The notes below the pieces were generated by a model. That model was not told the origin of the DNA. It worked only from the letters and a program-made list of their open reading frames with translations, and made no database searches. A stretch of DNA of 64,000 bases from Actinacidiphila sp. DG2A-62 (lineage in GTDB: Bacteria > Actinomycetota > Actinomycetes > Streptomycetales > Streptomycetaceae), in NCBI RefSeq assembly GCF_035825295.1, contig NZ_JAYMGI010000002.1, positions 1 to 64,000 on the forward strand, read 5' to 3'. Position numbers and translations under genes: made by a program. Of this stretch, positions 1 to 8,336 are shown one piece after another (within the stretch, counting starts at the first letter, position 1; each line of letters opens with the position of its first letter).

Positions 1-723
1 TTGATTGACTGGGTGCGCAAGACGCCCCGCGGAGCGTTGCGTCGCCGGTTGGAGGACGTCCTGGAGGTGGACGACGCGTTCGGACGGGTCCCGGCCAGCC
101 ATGCGGGAAGCGGCCGTTGGCGGCTTTCCGGCTCGCAGGCTGGCCCGTGGTCCGGGGCCCTGAGCGGGCTTGTACAGGCGGCGTACGCGGTCACGGACGT
201 CCGTGTTCCGGTGTGGTCCAGCCAGAAGCGTCGCTCGCCGGTGGCTGATCGGGCGTCGATCGTTGCTATCTTGCGCGCGGTGCTGAGCACAGCGCAGGGG
301 TCGGTGGAGGTGGCGGCGCTGGTGTCGGTGTTCGCACAGCGGTTCCCGGCGTCCTTGGACCCCGTCGAGGTCGCAACGGAGGACAGTGATCTTGCCGATC
401 TGCCTGTCGGCGGTGACCGCGAGGACGTACTGGACCCGCAGCGTGCCGTCATCCTCCAGGAGGACCAGCTCGATGTCGCCGTGAGCGCTGCGGAGGTCGT
501 GGGCAGACTATCCGCCGAGGAGTGTGCCCTGGTCCTGCTTCTGGACGGCCCCTCTCCCGCCGCTGCCGCCCAGGAGCTCCTGGGCTGCGGACGTTCTCAG
601 GCCTATCTGCGCGTCCAGCGGGTGCGGGAGAAACTGAAATTGTTGGTCGGGGAGCAGCCGGACGCGCAGGCAGTGATGGCGGAGGTGATGCTGCTGTGCA
701 CAGCGGCAGCCAAGACCGCCTGA
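1..723 (+). CDS. RNA polymerase sigma-70-like protein, 5' end outside window
   Basis: The reading frame is open at the window edge, so the true start may lie upstream; the TTG at position 1 is only the first possible codon. The last ~70 residues look like sigma region 4: a helix after SAEECALVLLL, then a helix-turn-helix around AAAAQELLGCGRSQAYLRV that would read a -35 element. The first half has no clear region 2 core-binding motif, so this may be a divergent or truncated sigma factor rather than a working one. It ends 85 bp before the HTH/ImmA pair and points the same way. That spacing is compatible with a shared regulatory module, but this is inference. Confidence is moderate for the fold and low for the role. 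Confidence 0.5.
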   Translation: MIDWVRKTPRGALRRRLEDVLEVDDAFGRVPASHAGSGRWRLSGSQAGPWSGALSGLVQAAYAVTDVRVPVWSSQKRRSPVADRASIVAILRAVLSTAQGSVEVAALVSVFAQRFPASLDPVEVATEDSDLADLPVGGDREDVLDPQRAVILQEDQLDVAVSAAEVVGRLSAEECALVLLLDGPSPAAAAQELLGCGRSQAYLRVQRVREKLKLLVGEQPDAQAVMAEVMLLCTAAAKTA

Positions 724-807
724 GAGCGGACCGGAGCAGACTCGGCGTGCGGTGTGACGTCAGAACGTGGTGGAGGCCTGCTGGGGGCGTCGATGCAGGA
801 GGAAGCC

Positions 808-1764
808 ATGCATGAATGGGAAGTGCCGGAACATCTGCTGCGTCTGGCAGCGCAGGCTGCCAAGCCGGACTTGCAGCCTGCCCGGCTACGCGAGCGTTTC
901 GGGGCAGCTGAGCAGGTGCGCATCGAGGAAGGCCAGGTGTGGCGGGCTCGCTGGAACAGTGCCGTCGTGCTCGTGCTGGTCCTGGACGTTGGCGACCGTG
1001 ACGTGTGGGCCGTGCCGGTGACGTTGGATCCTCCGGCGGAAGACGAGTCCTGCCTGGTTCTGGACGAGCAGGCGGTCGGTCTTCGGCGTCGATGTCACCG
1101 TCTAGGCCGGCATGGCGCAGACCGTTCCGGTACGCGTACTGGATCAGGTTCTCGATGCCTGGGACAGCGACCTCGTCGGGTGCACCAGAGCCGTGGCCCA
1201 AGGCCGACCCGGGGATCCCGCGGTGGGCATGCGCGCGGGGAGCGCTCCGGCATCGCTGTTCGAGGACTCGGTGGCCCTGCGCGCCGAACTTGAGGACGAC
1301 CTGGCCGAGCTGCAAGCGGCGCCCGGACTGGCCTCGGCCGCCGGTGCCAGCCCCGCCCAGGGACCTCTGGCCGTCCTCCTCGGTCGGCCAGCCCGACATC
1401 GCACAGCTGACCAAAGCGCTGGGCAAGCCCCAGTCCCAGGTCATGGCGATATTGCGGGGCAGGAACTCCTGGAGCCCGAGGACATCGCCGGCCTCGCCCG
1501 TGCGACGGGCCTGTCGCAGGAGCAGATCGCCGACACCGTCCAGCCACTGCCCGAAGATCTGGTCGAGGCAGTGGAACACCCACGGTGGCGACCGGTGATG
1601 ACCCACCTGGCCAAGCACGGCGCGGGAGACGAGGTACAGGCACGGCGGCAGGCCGGGTACGGCGCCTTCGCCCTAGCCGCGCGGGAGACCGGCGGCAGTT
1701 CCCGGACTGGGACGCCCGCCTCAAGCAGTTTCTGGCCAGCCACGGGCGGCAAAGGGAGGCGTGA
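808..1764 (+). pseudogene. HTH (XRE-like) regulator, CapH-like position, multiply frameshifted
   Basis: The ATG at 808 follows a good ribosome site (AGGAGGAA, 797-804). The product starts MHEWEVPEHLLRLAAQA and would end RLKQFLASHGRQREA with a TGA that overlaps the start of the next gene. To read through, the frame must change near 1080, 1385, 1455-1458 (a G4 run) and 1694, and a TAG at about 1126 must be bypassed. The second half contains an HTH-like stretch (IAQLTKALGKPQSQVMAILRG, then LEPEDIAGLARATGLSQEQIA). HTH proteins directly upstream of ImmA/IrrE peptidases are usually repressors that the peptidase cleaves. In CBASS islands such pairs are CapH and CapP (known from the family; here inferred from order). 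It is either decayed or badly miscalled. Confidence 0.5.
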
Positions 1765-2801
1765 TGGCGCGGGTCTTCACCACGGCGGCGCCCGAGCAGG
1801 CGCGCGCGATGCTGGCCGTACTGGAGCAGCGGCACCCGGGCCGGCGCGAAGCCTTGCGTACGGAGACGTTGGCAGAGCTGGGCGCCTGGCCGGAGATTCA
1901 GATACGCATGGTGCCCGAGAGCGGCGGCGGGGGCCGCTGCTCGGTGGCCGGCAGCTACGACGACGAGACCGTGCCGCCCACCGTGCACGTCGGCCAGGCG
2001 CGGTCGCTGCGGAGGCAAGGGTTCACCGCCCTGCACGAGCTGGGGCACCACCTGCAGCAGACCGACCCGGACCTGGGCGACCGGCTGTTCGACTGGAGCG
2101 ACTCCGAAGCTCTGGAGGAAGCGGCGTGTGACGCCTTCGCCGCGCGCATTCTGCTGCCCGAGTCCCAACTTCCCGACCACCTGCGGGAGAGGGGGCCGAC
2201 TGCTGCCGACGTGGTCGCGCTGTTCGAAAGCTCGCGGGCCTCACGGGAGGCCTGCTGCGTGCGCGCCTCGGAGTTCATCATCAGCAGCGGCACCGTGGTG
2301 CTCCTCGACACAGACGGCACAGTCGTCTTCGCGGCCCGCCACGGCATGATCCCGCCGGCCCGCGGTTCCGACCAGGCGGCCACCCCTCTGGTCCGTGCCG
2401 CACTCAAGAGCCGCGGAAGCGCCCAGGTGGACCGGACCCACATCCTCTTCCGCGACGGGCACCGCGGCGAGGATCTGTACGGTCAGGCCGACTGGATGGA
2501 CCAGGACTACCTGGTGGCGGTCCTCGGCGTCGACCAGGTGGCCTGGCGCCGGTTCACCGCACCCCGGCCCGGCACCGGCACGAACCGATTCCGTTCGGGG
2601 TGGATCTGCGAGACCTGCCACGAGGGCTTCGCGGTGTCCGGGGACTGCGAGCAGTGCCGGCAGCCGCAGTGCCCCCAGGGACACTGCGGCTGCACCGCCG
2701 CCCGGGCCGCCGCAGATCCAATGTGCACCCGGTGCTACCTGAAGAAGTCCACGGTGCAGTTCCCGCCGGGCAGCACCATCTGCCGGGACTGCCTGGAATA
2801 G
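1764..2801 (+). CDS. ImmA/IrrE-family metallopeptidase with Cys-rich C-terminal tail (CapP-like)
   Basis: This 345-aa protein has the zinc-metallopeptidase motif HELGHH at residues 91-96 and a downstream helix EEAACDAFAARILLP (about 118-132) that supplies the third metal ligand. This is the ImmA/IrrE arrangement. The last ~65 residues carry at least twelve cysteines in CxxC/CxxxC pairs, ending in ICRDCLE, which looks like two or three zinc ribbons and is unusual for the family. The ATG at 1764 overlaps the TGA of the HTH gene and has AAGGGAGG at 1752-1759; a GTG at 1761 is also possible. Family knowledge: these peptidases cleave partner repressors after DNA damage or phage cues. The neighbour downstream is a CD-NTase, so a CapP-like role in switching on CBASS is a reasonable inference. 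Confidence 0.8.
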   Translation: MARVFTTAAPEQARAMLAVLEQRHPGRREALRTETLAELGAWPEIQIRMVPESGGGGRCSVAGSYDDETVPPTVHVGQARSLRRQGFTALHELGHHLQQTDPDLGDRLFDWSDSEALEEAACDAFAARILLPESQLPDHLRERGPTAADVVALFESSRASREACCVRASEFIISSGTVVLLDTDGTVVFAARHGMIPPARGSDQAATPLVRAALKSRGSAQVDRTHILFRDGHRGEDLYGQADWMDQDYLVAVLGVDQVAWRRFTAPRPGTGTNRFRSGWICETCHEGFAVSGDCEQCRQPQCPQGHCGCTAARAAADPMCTRCYLKKSTVQFPPGSTICRDCLE

Positions 2802-2966
2802 CTCCGCCCGGGGCCCCTCATACCCGCTCTCACCAGCGGTTCTGCCACGGGCTCGGACGATTCGCCCGGTGTGACGTCAGGCATCGGTGGACGCCACCGG
2901 TGGCGTCCCGCCCCACGCGGGGGCGCCACCCGGGCCCCACGGGCCCTACAGCGAACAGAGCTCGCC

Positions 2967-3988
2967 ATGGGACACACCGAAGACATCCTCAACGACATCC
3001 GCGCCCAGATCGACGCCCACCCCGAGCCCCTGGCCGAGGCGCGCAAGCGCCTGGAACTGGTGCGCTCCTCGGCGAGCGGCTTCAAGGGCGCCAAGCGCAC
3101 CTACGCCAGCGGCTCCCTGGCGCAGCACACCTTCATCCACCCGGTCGGCGACGGCGACGGCGGCCTGGTCCTGGACCGGCGGGTCTACCCGCATCTGGGC
3201 CCGGACGGAGGCGGGCAGACGCCCCGGGACATCGCCGCCGAACTGTGCGCCCTGCTGGGGCCGGCGGTGCGGAAGGTCTACCCCAACGCCCGGTGCGGCA
3301 CATCCAAGCGGGGGCCGAAGCTGACGTTCGGCCAGCCGGTCGACGGCCAGGACCCCACCGTCGACCTCGTCGTCGCGCTGACCCGCCGCGACGGGTCGGG
3401 GCTGTGGATCCCGAACCTGAAGCAGAACCGGTGGGAGGCGTCGGACCCCGAGAAGCACGTGGAGCTGTTCACCTCGGGCAGCCTGGCGCTGCGGCGGACC
3501 CGGCGCCGGATCGTGCGGCTGCTGAAGGCCTGGAACAAGCAGTACAGCGAGCCCGGCTTCTCCTCCCACAACCTGACCGTGTGGGCGTGGGAGTTCGTGA
3601 CGCCGGGCATGGGAATGGCCGGCGGCCTGCAGACCGTGCTCAACAAGGCCGCGGCCCGGGTGGCCTCCGGCTCGGCGACGCTCGACCCGGCGGGAGTCTC
3701 CCCAACGTGCGGCTGCTGGTCTCGCGGGACGTGGCGGCGCGCCGGCTGCGCACGGCCGCCGGCGGCGTGACCCGCGCCCTGGCGAGCGACAGTGACCGGC
3801 AGGCCGTGCAGACGGCGCTGTCGACAGTGTTCTACAACTACCTCACCGACCCCTCCCCGCGTGGCCTCGGCGCCCGGATCGCCGCTCTGCGGCAGCCAGC
3901 CCCGGTCTCCACGGCCACGCTCGGGCTCGGCGGCGCGGCGGTGACGCTGCCCCCCACCCGCGCCTTCGGCGACGGCACCGGTCAGTGA
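2967..3988 (+). pseudogene. CBASS CD-NTase (cGAS/DncV-like nucleotidyltransferase), single frameshift
   Basis: The protein starts MGHTEDILNDIRAQID. It has the nucleotidyltransferase signature GSLAQHTFIHP followed by acidic residues (VGDGDGGLVLD), a third catalytic aspartate in TVDLVVALT, and the helical segment RRIVRLLKAWNKQYSEPGFSSHNLTVWAW typical of the SMODS/CD-NTase fold. Such enzymes make cyclic oligonucleotide second messengers when phage is sensed. The frame breaks at the C4 run 3700-3703. One extra C gives a continuous protein ending LPPTRAFGDGTGQ at 3988; as written it stops at 3770. The stop overlaps the GTG of the E2-like gene (GTGA at 3985). The Gly near the C-terminus fits a substrate of an E2-type ligase. 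The family is quite certain; whether the gene is truly broken is not. Confidence 0.78.
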
Positions 3989-4430
3989 CACGCCCCGGAC
4001 CGCACCGGCAGGCCTGGTTCTCCAGGCCGGCCCCGCGGCTGCTCTTCCAGCACCGCATCGCCTCCACCGGGCTGGCCGTGCGGGCAGTACGCCCGCCCAG
4101 AGCGTTGCGAGGCGGCTTCGCCGTGGCCATCGACATCCGCGACCCCGATCTGCCCGAGCAGACCGTGACCATCGTCTTCGGCCGCGGGCGGCCGGACACC
4201 CCGCACGTCTTCTCCGACGGCCCGCGGCACTCCCCCCACCGCTACGACGACGACTCGCTGTGCATGTGGTACCCAGAAGATCCCCCGAGCAGCGCTGGGA
4301 CCGGCGGCGCGACGGACCGGTCGTGCTCCTCGGGCTGGTCCTCGCCCATCTGCTGCGCGAGGAATGGTGGCGCCGCACCGGCGAGTGGGCCGGCCCCGAG
4401 GCCCCGCACACCGCCCAGGAGGCCGCATGA
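3985..4430 (+). pseudogene. E2-like ubiquitin-conjugating protein of type II-short CBASS (Cap2-like), single frameshift
   Basis: The GTG at 3985 overlaps the CD-NTase stop. The deduced ~148-aa protein contains HRYDDDSLCMWYPEDPPEQRW with a central cysteine, then LAHLLREEWWRRTGEW and GPEAPH. This matches the small bacterial E2 domain found next to CD-NTases, where Cys is catalytic and the W...TG.W.G.E..H block is conserved. In type II CBASS such proteins conjugate the CD-NTase C-terminus to targets and raise its activity. The frame shifts at the C5 run 4282-4286; one added C restores continuity to the TGA at 4428-4430. That TGA overlaps the ATG of the membrane gene. No E1 or JAB partner is present, so this is the short version of the system. 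Confidence 0.72.
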
Positions 4431-4924
4431 CCCGTCTGCCGCTCGTTGCGCCGCCCGTCGCTCCCTCAACGGTGATCGCCCACACGACCGCGCCCGCCGT
4501 GCACACCGCCGCCTCCGGGGGCGGAACCACGCTGCTGCTGGGAGTGCTCTCCGGTGCGTTCCTCGCCGCGCTGATCACCGCGAGCATCAACATCTGGCTC
4601 GCCCGCCGCAAGAGCCACGAGGAGGAACGCAACCGGCTGCGCGCCGCCTTCGCCGAGGCCTTCGCGACGTACAGCGCGTACAAGGAGCTGCCGTACGCGA
4701 TCCGCCGGCGGCGCGCCGACCAGCCCGCCGAAGAACGCATCCGGCTCTCCGAGACGCTCCGGGAGATCCAGTCCCGCCTGGCCTACCACCAGGCGTGGAC
4801 CCTCCTGGAATCACCTACGGTCGGGGCCGCGTACCAGAACCTCGTCGATCGTCTGCGCGCCACCGCCGGCCTGGCGATGAACCAGGCGTGGACCGCTCCC
4901 CGCTGGACAACGACGCCGGCATGA
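4427..4924 (+). CDS. Single-pass membrane protein, probable CBASS effector
   Basis: The ATG at 4427 overlaps the E2 stop (ATGA), so translation is coupled. The product has a hydrophobic helix at about residues 28-50 (TTLLLGVLSGAFLAALITAS), then a basic, helical cytosolic part (ARRKSHEEERNRLRAAFAEA) to the end. No enzyme motif is visible. By position it is the effector that the cyclic nucleotide would switch on, probably by damaging the membrane; this is inference. A C4 run at 4898-4901 again looks one base short. With an added C the protein would continue through LDNDAGMNIPPSVIDLRPL to a stop at 5034, about 37 residues longer. Alternatively a 37-codon ORF starting at the ATG at 4921 (overlapping the stop) is separate. 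Confidence 0.65.
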   Translation: MTRLPLVAPPVAPSTVIAHTTAPAVHTAASGGGTTLLLGVLSGAFLAALITASINIWLARRKSHEEERNRLRAAFAEAFATYSAYKELPYAIRRRRADQPAEERIRLSETLREIQSRLAYHQAWTLLESPTVGAAYQNLVDRLRATAGLAMNQAWTAPRWTTTPA

Positions 4925-5094
4925 ACATCCCACCGTCCGTGATCGATCTACGGCCCCTGCGCGAGCACGAGACCGCGTACCTGAATGCTGTCGCCGCACA
5001 CCTGAAGGACCTCAAACCGTGGTGGAGCGCGTAGGACCGGGACCAGCCCACTCACCGGTGCGCGGACCGCAATCCGCCACGTCGTCGGCGCCGC

Positions 5095-5571
5095 TTAAGC
5101 GGCCACAGCGGTGTTCGTACCGAAGACTTCCTCGAAGGGATGTGCCTGGCGTGTGGCGACCAAGACCCAGGCTCCACTGGGGTGATGTCGGGTGTGCGTG
5201 CTGTAGTGGTGGACCTCAGAAGGGGTCAGGACGCTCAAGTCACCGAAAACGTAGTACATCGGCGTTGGGGCGTGGGTGGCGGTGAAAAGCAGACCCGCTT
5301 TCAGCGCAGCGGTGCTGATCGCGTAGCGGTCCGAGTGGGTGCTCGGCATGCGGTCCTTGGCATCGATGGTGACCAGTTCACCGTCGCGGGCAGCGATCAG
5401 GTCAGGGAAGTACCGCAACGCGGAATCGGTACGCGCCAGAGCATGCCTGATCGCAGGCGGGAAGGTGCCCTGTCCGCAGCGCTGGACCGTCCATCCGCGT
5501 AACTGCAGTTCTGCGGCGATGCGCTGCTCGTGCGCCTCGCCGACTCTCTTGCGGTCCTGCCATTGCGTCAA
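5095..5571 (-). CDS. PD-(D/E)XK nuclease-like protein
   Basis: This 158-aa protein starts at a TTG (5571). Residues near the middle read [21 protein letters not shown]: an Asp, a short loop, then a D-A-K triad on a beta strand. This is the PD-(D/E)XK restriction-endonuclease fold signature, and an N-terminal helix ([20 protein letters not shown]) fits the usual first helix. It could cut DNA as a small restriction or repair nuclease. No methylase lies nearby, and none of the proteins beside it is a recognisable antitoxin. It is convergent with the CBASS operon and divergent from the zinc-finger gene at 5645. The family assignment rests on the motif only. Confidence 0.6.
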   Translation of the reverse strand: MTQWQDRKRVGEAHEQRIAAELQLRGWTVQRCGQGTFPPAIRHALARTDSALRYFPDLIAARDGELVTIDAKDRMPSTHSDRYAISTAALKAGLLFTATHAPTPMYYVFGDLSVLTPSEVHHYSTHTRHHPSGAWVLVATRQAHPFEEVFGTNTAVAA

Positions 5572-5644
5572 CGACGCCTACCCCTTCCCAGCTTCCGCGT
5601 GCGTGATACGAACAACTCCCTTTTCGTGCCACCCCCGCATAGCT

Positions 5645-6529
5645 ATGATGCCCCGTATGGCGGCATACGTTGACCCACGCTTTCGTCCCACGCTCTGGCC
5701 GGGGACACCCGTACCCACGCCGGAGTTGGAGCCCGTACCCAAAGCACGAGCCGACGGCGACTGGATCGTCTGGGAGCCGCACGTACGAGGCACCCAAGAG
5801 ACCAGTCCGCTTCCGGAGGACTTCTACTTGCGTGAGTTCATGGAACTTGACCCCGCCGATCTCGACGGCGTGGCCACCTTGATGCGCACCTATGGACACC
5901 TGGGCGGCAGCATCACCACCGGCAGTTGGGACGTCGATGAATACGAGCGCCTCAAGGAGCTCACCGAGCGCGAGCACCCGCGACACGGTCCGTTCTGCCT
6001 GCATGGCGAACTGGCCACGCTCTACATCACGCAGGCCCAGGCGGCCATCACCACCTGGCTCGCCCTGCGGCGCAAAGGCGGACTCGACGCGCTCATCGAG
6101 CCCGAAGTCGGCGAGGAGCAGCTGGCGTACTGGCGTTCCCAGAACACACATCGGAACGAGGCATGGCCACGCGACCTGGGCCATCTGCGCGAACTCGTCC
6201 TGGACATCAAGATCGGCGACCTGGTGGCTGAGTTGAATGGCGCGCTAGAACCGTTCAGCATCGGCATCGGCAGCCTGACCGAGCGCTACCCCACCATCCT
6301 CTCGGTCGCCTTCCTGCAGCTCTACAACCACCTTGCCGAAGACGCCACGATCCGCGAATGCGCCAACGAGACCTGCCGTCGCCCCTTCGTACGCCAACGC
6401 GGACGCGCCGAGTACGGGCAAAACCGCACCAGTGGCGTCAAATACTGCACCCGGGAATGCGCCCGCGCCCAAGCCCAACGTGCCCTGCGCCGCCAGGCAC
6501 AAGACCAGCCAGCCCCGCAAGAAAGCTGA
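5645..6529 (+). CDS. Hypothetical protein with C-terminal CGNR-like zinc finger
   Basis: The protein is about 294 aa from the ATG at 5645 (other in-frame ATGs at 5648 and 5657). The C-terminus reads [20 protein letters not shown], then [19 protein letters not shown]. This is a four-Cys finger of the CGNR type often found at the end of actinobacterial regulators. The remainder ([20 protein letters not shown], then a helical [19 protein letters not shown] region) has no motif I recognise. It is divergent from the nuclease-like gene across a 73-bp gap, so the two probably share a control region. DNA or RNA binding through the finger is likely; function otherwise unknown. Confidence 0.6.
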   Translation: MMPRMAAYVDPRFRPTLWPGTPVPTPELEPVPKARADGDWIVWEPHVRGTQETSPLPEDFYLREFMELDPADLDGVATLMRTYGHLGGSITTGSWDVDEYERLKELTEREHPRHGPFCLHGELATLYITQAQAAITTWLALRRKGGLDALIEPEVGEEQLAYWRSQNTHRNEAWPRDLGHLRELVLDIKIGDLVAELNGALEPFSIGIGSLTERYPTILSVAFLQLYNHLAEDATIRECANETCRRPFVRQRGRAEYGQNRTSGVKYCTRECARAQAQRALRRQAQDQPAPQES

Positions 6530-6560
6530 GGCCAGCGGCACACGACGCTCACCGAGCTAA

Positions 6561-7450
6561 CAGCGGCTAACACAATGAGCTGAGTTGTCGGTGAGTGATG
6601 AGGCAGCAGGCGAGTTTGAGGAAGGCCTCGTGGATGTCGGCCCTTCGTTCCCAGCGGGTGCGGAGTCGTTTGAACCCGTGGAGCCAGGCGAAGGTGCGTT
6701 CCACGACCCAGCGGTAGGTTCCCAGGCCGGTGCCGTGCCTGGTTCCCCGGCGGGCGATGGCCGGCACGATGCGGCGGGCGCGGACCTGGTCGCGGTAGAC
6801 GTCGTGGTCGTAGCCGCGGTCGGCGAACAGCGAGTCGGGCTTGCGGCGCGGGCGGCCACGTCGGCCGCGCACCGGCGGAACCGCGTCGAGCAGTGGCAGG
6901 AGCTGGGTGACGTCATTGCGGTTGCCGCCAGTGAGCAGCACTGCCAGCGGGGTGCCGTGCCCGTCGGTGATCAGGTGGTGTTTCGAGCCCGCCCGGCCTC
7001 GGTCGACCGGCGACGGGCCCGTCGCGAGCCCCCTTTAACGCCCTGACGTGCGAAGAGTCCACCACGCATCGTGACCAGTCCAGGCGCGAGGCCGCGTTGA
7101 GCTCGGCGAGCAGGACCTCGTGAAGACGCTGCCAGACTCCAGCCTCGTTCCAGTCCCGTAGCCGCCGCCAGCACGTCATCCCTGAGCCGAAGCCCAGCTC
7201 CTTGGGCAGGTACTCCCACTGCACCCCGGTATGCAGCACGTACAAGATCCCGCACAGCACATCCCGGTCCGGCACCGGCCTGCGGCCCGGATACCGAAAC
7301 CGCCGCTCCCGCCTCGGCAACAGCGGCTCGATCCGCTGCCACAAGTCATCCGACACCTTCCACGGCTCAGCACTCACACCAAACCGAACGCGCAACAACC
7401 ACCCTGGACAGGGCCACCAGGACCGAACCACCTCATTGTGTTAGCCGCTG
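6561..7450. mobile_element. IS5-family insertion sequence with 19-bp inverted repeats
   Basis: Perfect terminal inverted repeats CAGCGGCTAACACAATGAG lie at 6561-6579 and, in reverse, at 7432-7450. They are flanked on both sides by TAA (6558-6560 and 7451-7453), which fits the 3-bp TNA target duplication of the IS5 family. The 890-bp element holds one transposase on the minus strand. It sits immediately downstream of the zinc-finger gene and directly abuts the next IS. Confidence 0.85.
6567..7377 (-). pseudogene. IS5-family DDE transposase, frameshifted
   Basis: The first part (GTG at 7377, VSAEPWKVSDDLWQRIEPLLP) carries the IS5 N-terminal domain and the first catalytic aspartate in CVVDSSHVRALKG. 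The second part continues in another frame through RAGSKHHLITDGHGTPL, LLTGGNRNDVTQLLPLLDA, ADRGYDHDVYR (second Asp) and YRWVVERTFAWLH (Glu). The break is at the G5 run (forward C5, 7029-7033). The frame change needed is +1 or -2 rather than the -1 slip known for some IS5 relatives, so an indel is more likely than programmed frameshifting. Confidence 0.75.
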
Positions 7451-7566
7451 TAAGAGCTGTCCCGTAACCGCTTGTCGAGCCGCCGAGCGACAGGCCCGGC
7501 GGCGACCGGTCGACCTCGCCCGATATCCACGCGACTCCAGCCCGGAGCCCGTGGCAGCCTGCGGAC

Positions 7567-7924
7567 ATGCCAGAGCTGCGAGAACACGCAGGCCGTCACT
7601 ACGCCGTGCAGTTCCACTACTCCTTGCCCGACGACGCCTGGTGCGTGGAGCTAAGCGAAGCCGTCCGCGCCGGCCGTGTGGACCGAGATCCCCAACGCCG
7701 CGACCCACATGCCCGGAGCCGCCTTCCTCGTGGCGGTGATTCCCGACGAGGACCCGGACTTGGAGCCGTCCGTCCATTTCCACAGCCACGACGAGCACGT
7801 CATCCCGTACGAGATCGTGCGCTGGTTCATGAAGCAGGTGGCCGAACAGGTGGAGCAGTGCCGGGCCGCACTGACACACGGGGGGTCCCGAAGCGGTGGG
7901 ATGATCTTGCGGTGGCTGGTGTGA
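7567..7924 (+). pseudogene. Small hypothetical protein, frameshifted
   Basis: The ORF starts MPELREHAGRHYAVQFHYSL and must change frame near 7655 to continue as PAVWTEIPNAATHMPGAAFL, FHSHDEHVIPYEIVRWFMKQ and VAEQVEQCRAALTHGG. The C-terminal residues then run straight into the IS at about 7880. It looks like a ~115-aa conserved actinobacterial protein of unknown function that was cut or captured by the element. No catalytic motif is visible. Confidence 0.45.
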
Positions 7925-8336
7925 TCACGGCGTCGGAGCCGTCCTCGATAGCCCCGTTCACCGGGCTGAGCCCCCGCGACTTCCGCAAGCTGACCACGAT
8001 GCTGCATCGTGAGGGCGCTAACGCGGGCCGCCCCGGCCGGCCATGGGGCCTGCCCTTGGAGGACCGGGTCCTGCTGGTCGCCGCCTACTGGCGTACCAAC
8101 CTGACGCTGCGACAGCTCGCGCCGCTGTTCGGGGTGTCCAAGTCGGCGGCCAACCGCATCATCGACCACATCGGCCCACAGCTCGCGCTCAAGCCGCGAC
8201 AACGCTTCCGCAAGGGCACCGTGCTGATCGTGGACGGCACCCTCGTGCCCACCCGCGACCACACGATCGCCGAGCAGTCCAAGAACTACCGGTACTCCAC
8301 CAACCACCAGGTGGTCATCGACGCCGACACCCGCCT
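7921..8336 (+). pseudogene. IS5-type transposase, 5' part (interrupted)
   Basis: The product starts VITASEPSSIAPFTGLSPRD and has a helix-turn-helix (LTLRQLAPLFGVSKSAANRI) and the first DDE aspartate in VLIVDGTLVPTRDH. It reaches NHQVVIDADTRL at 8336, where another IS begins. The rest of the same protein resumes at 9237. A diverged fragment of the same transposase family lies at 46.9-47.1 kb. Confidence 0.75.
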
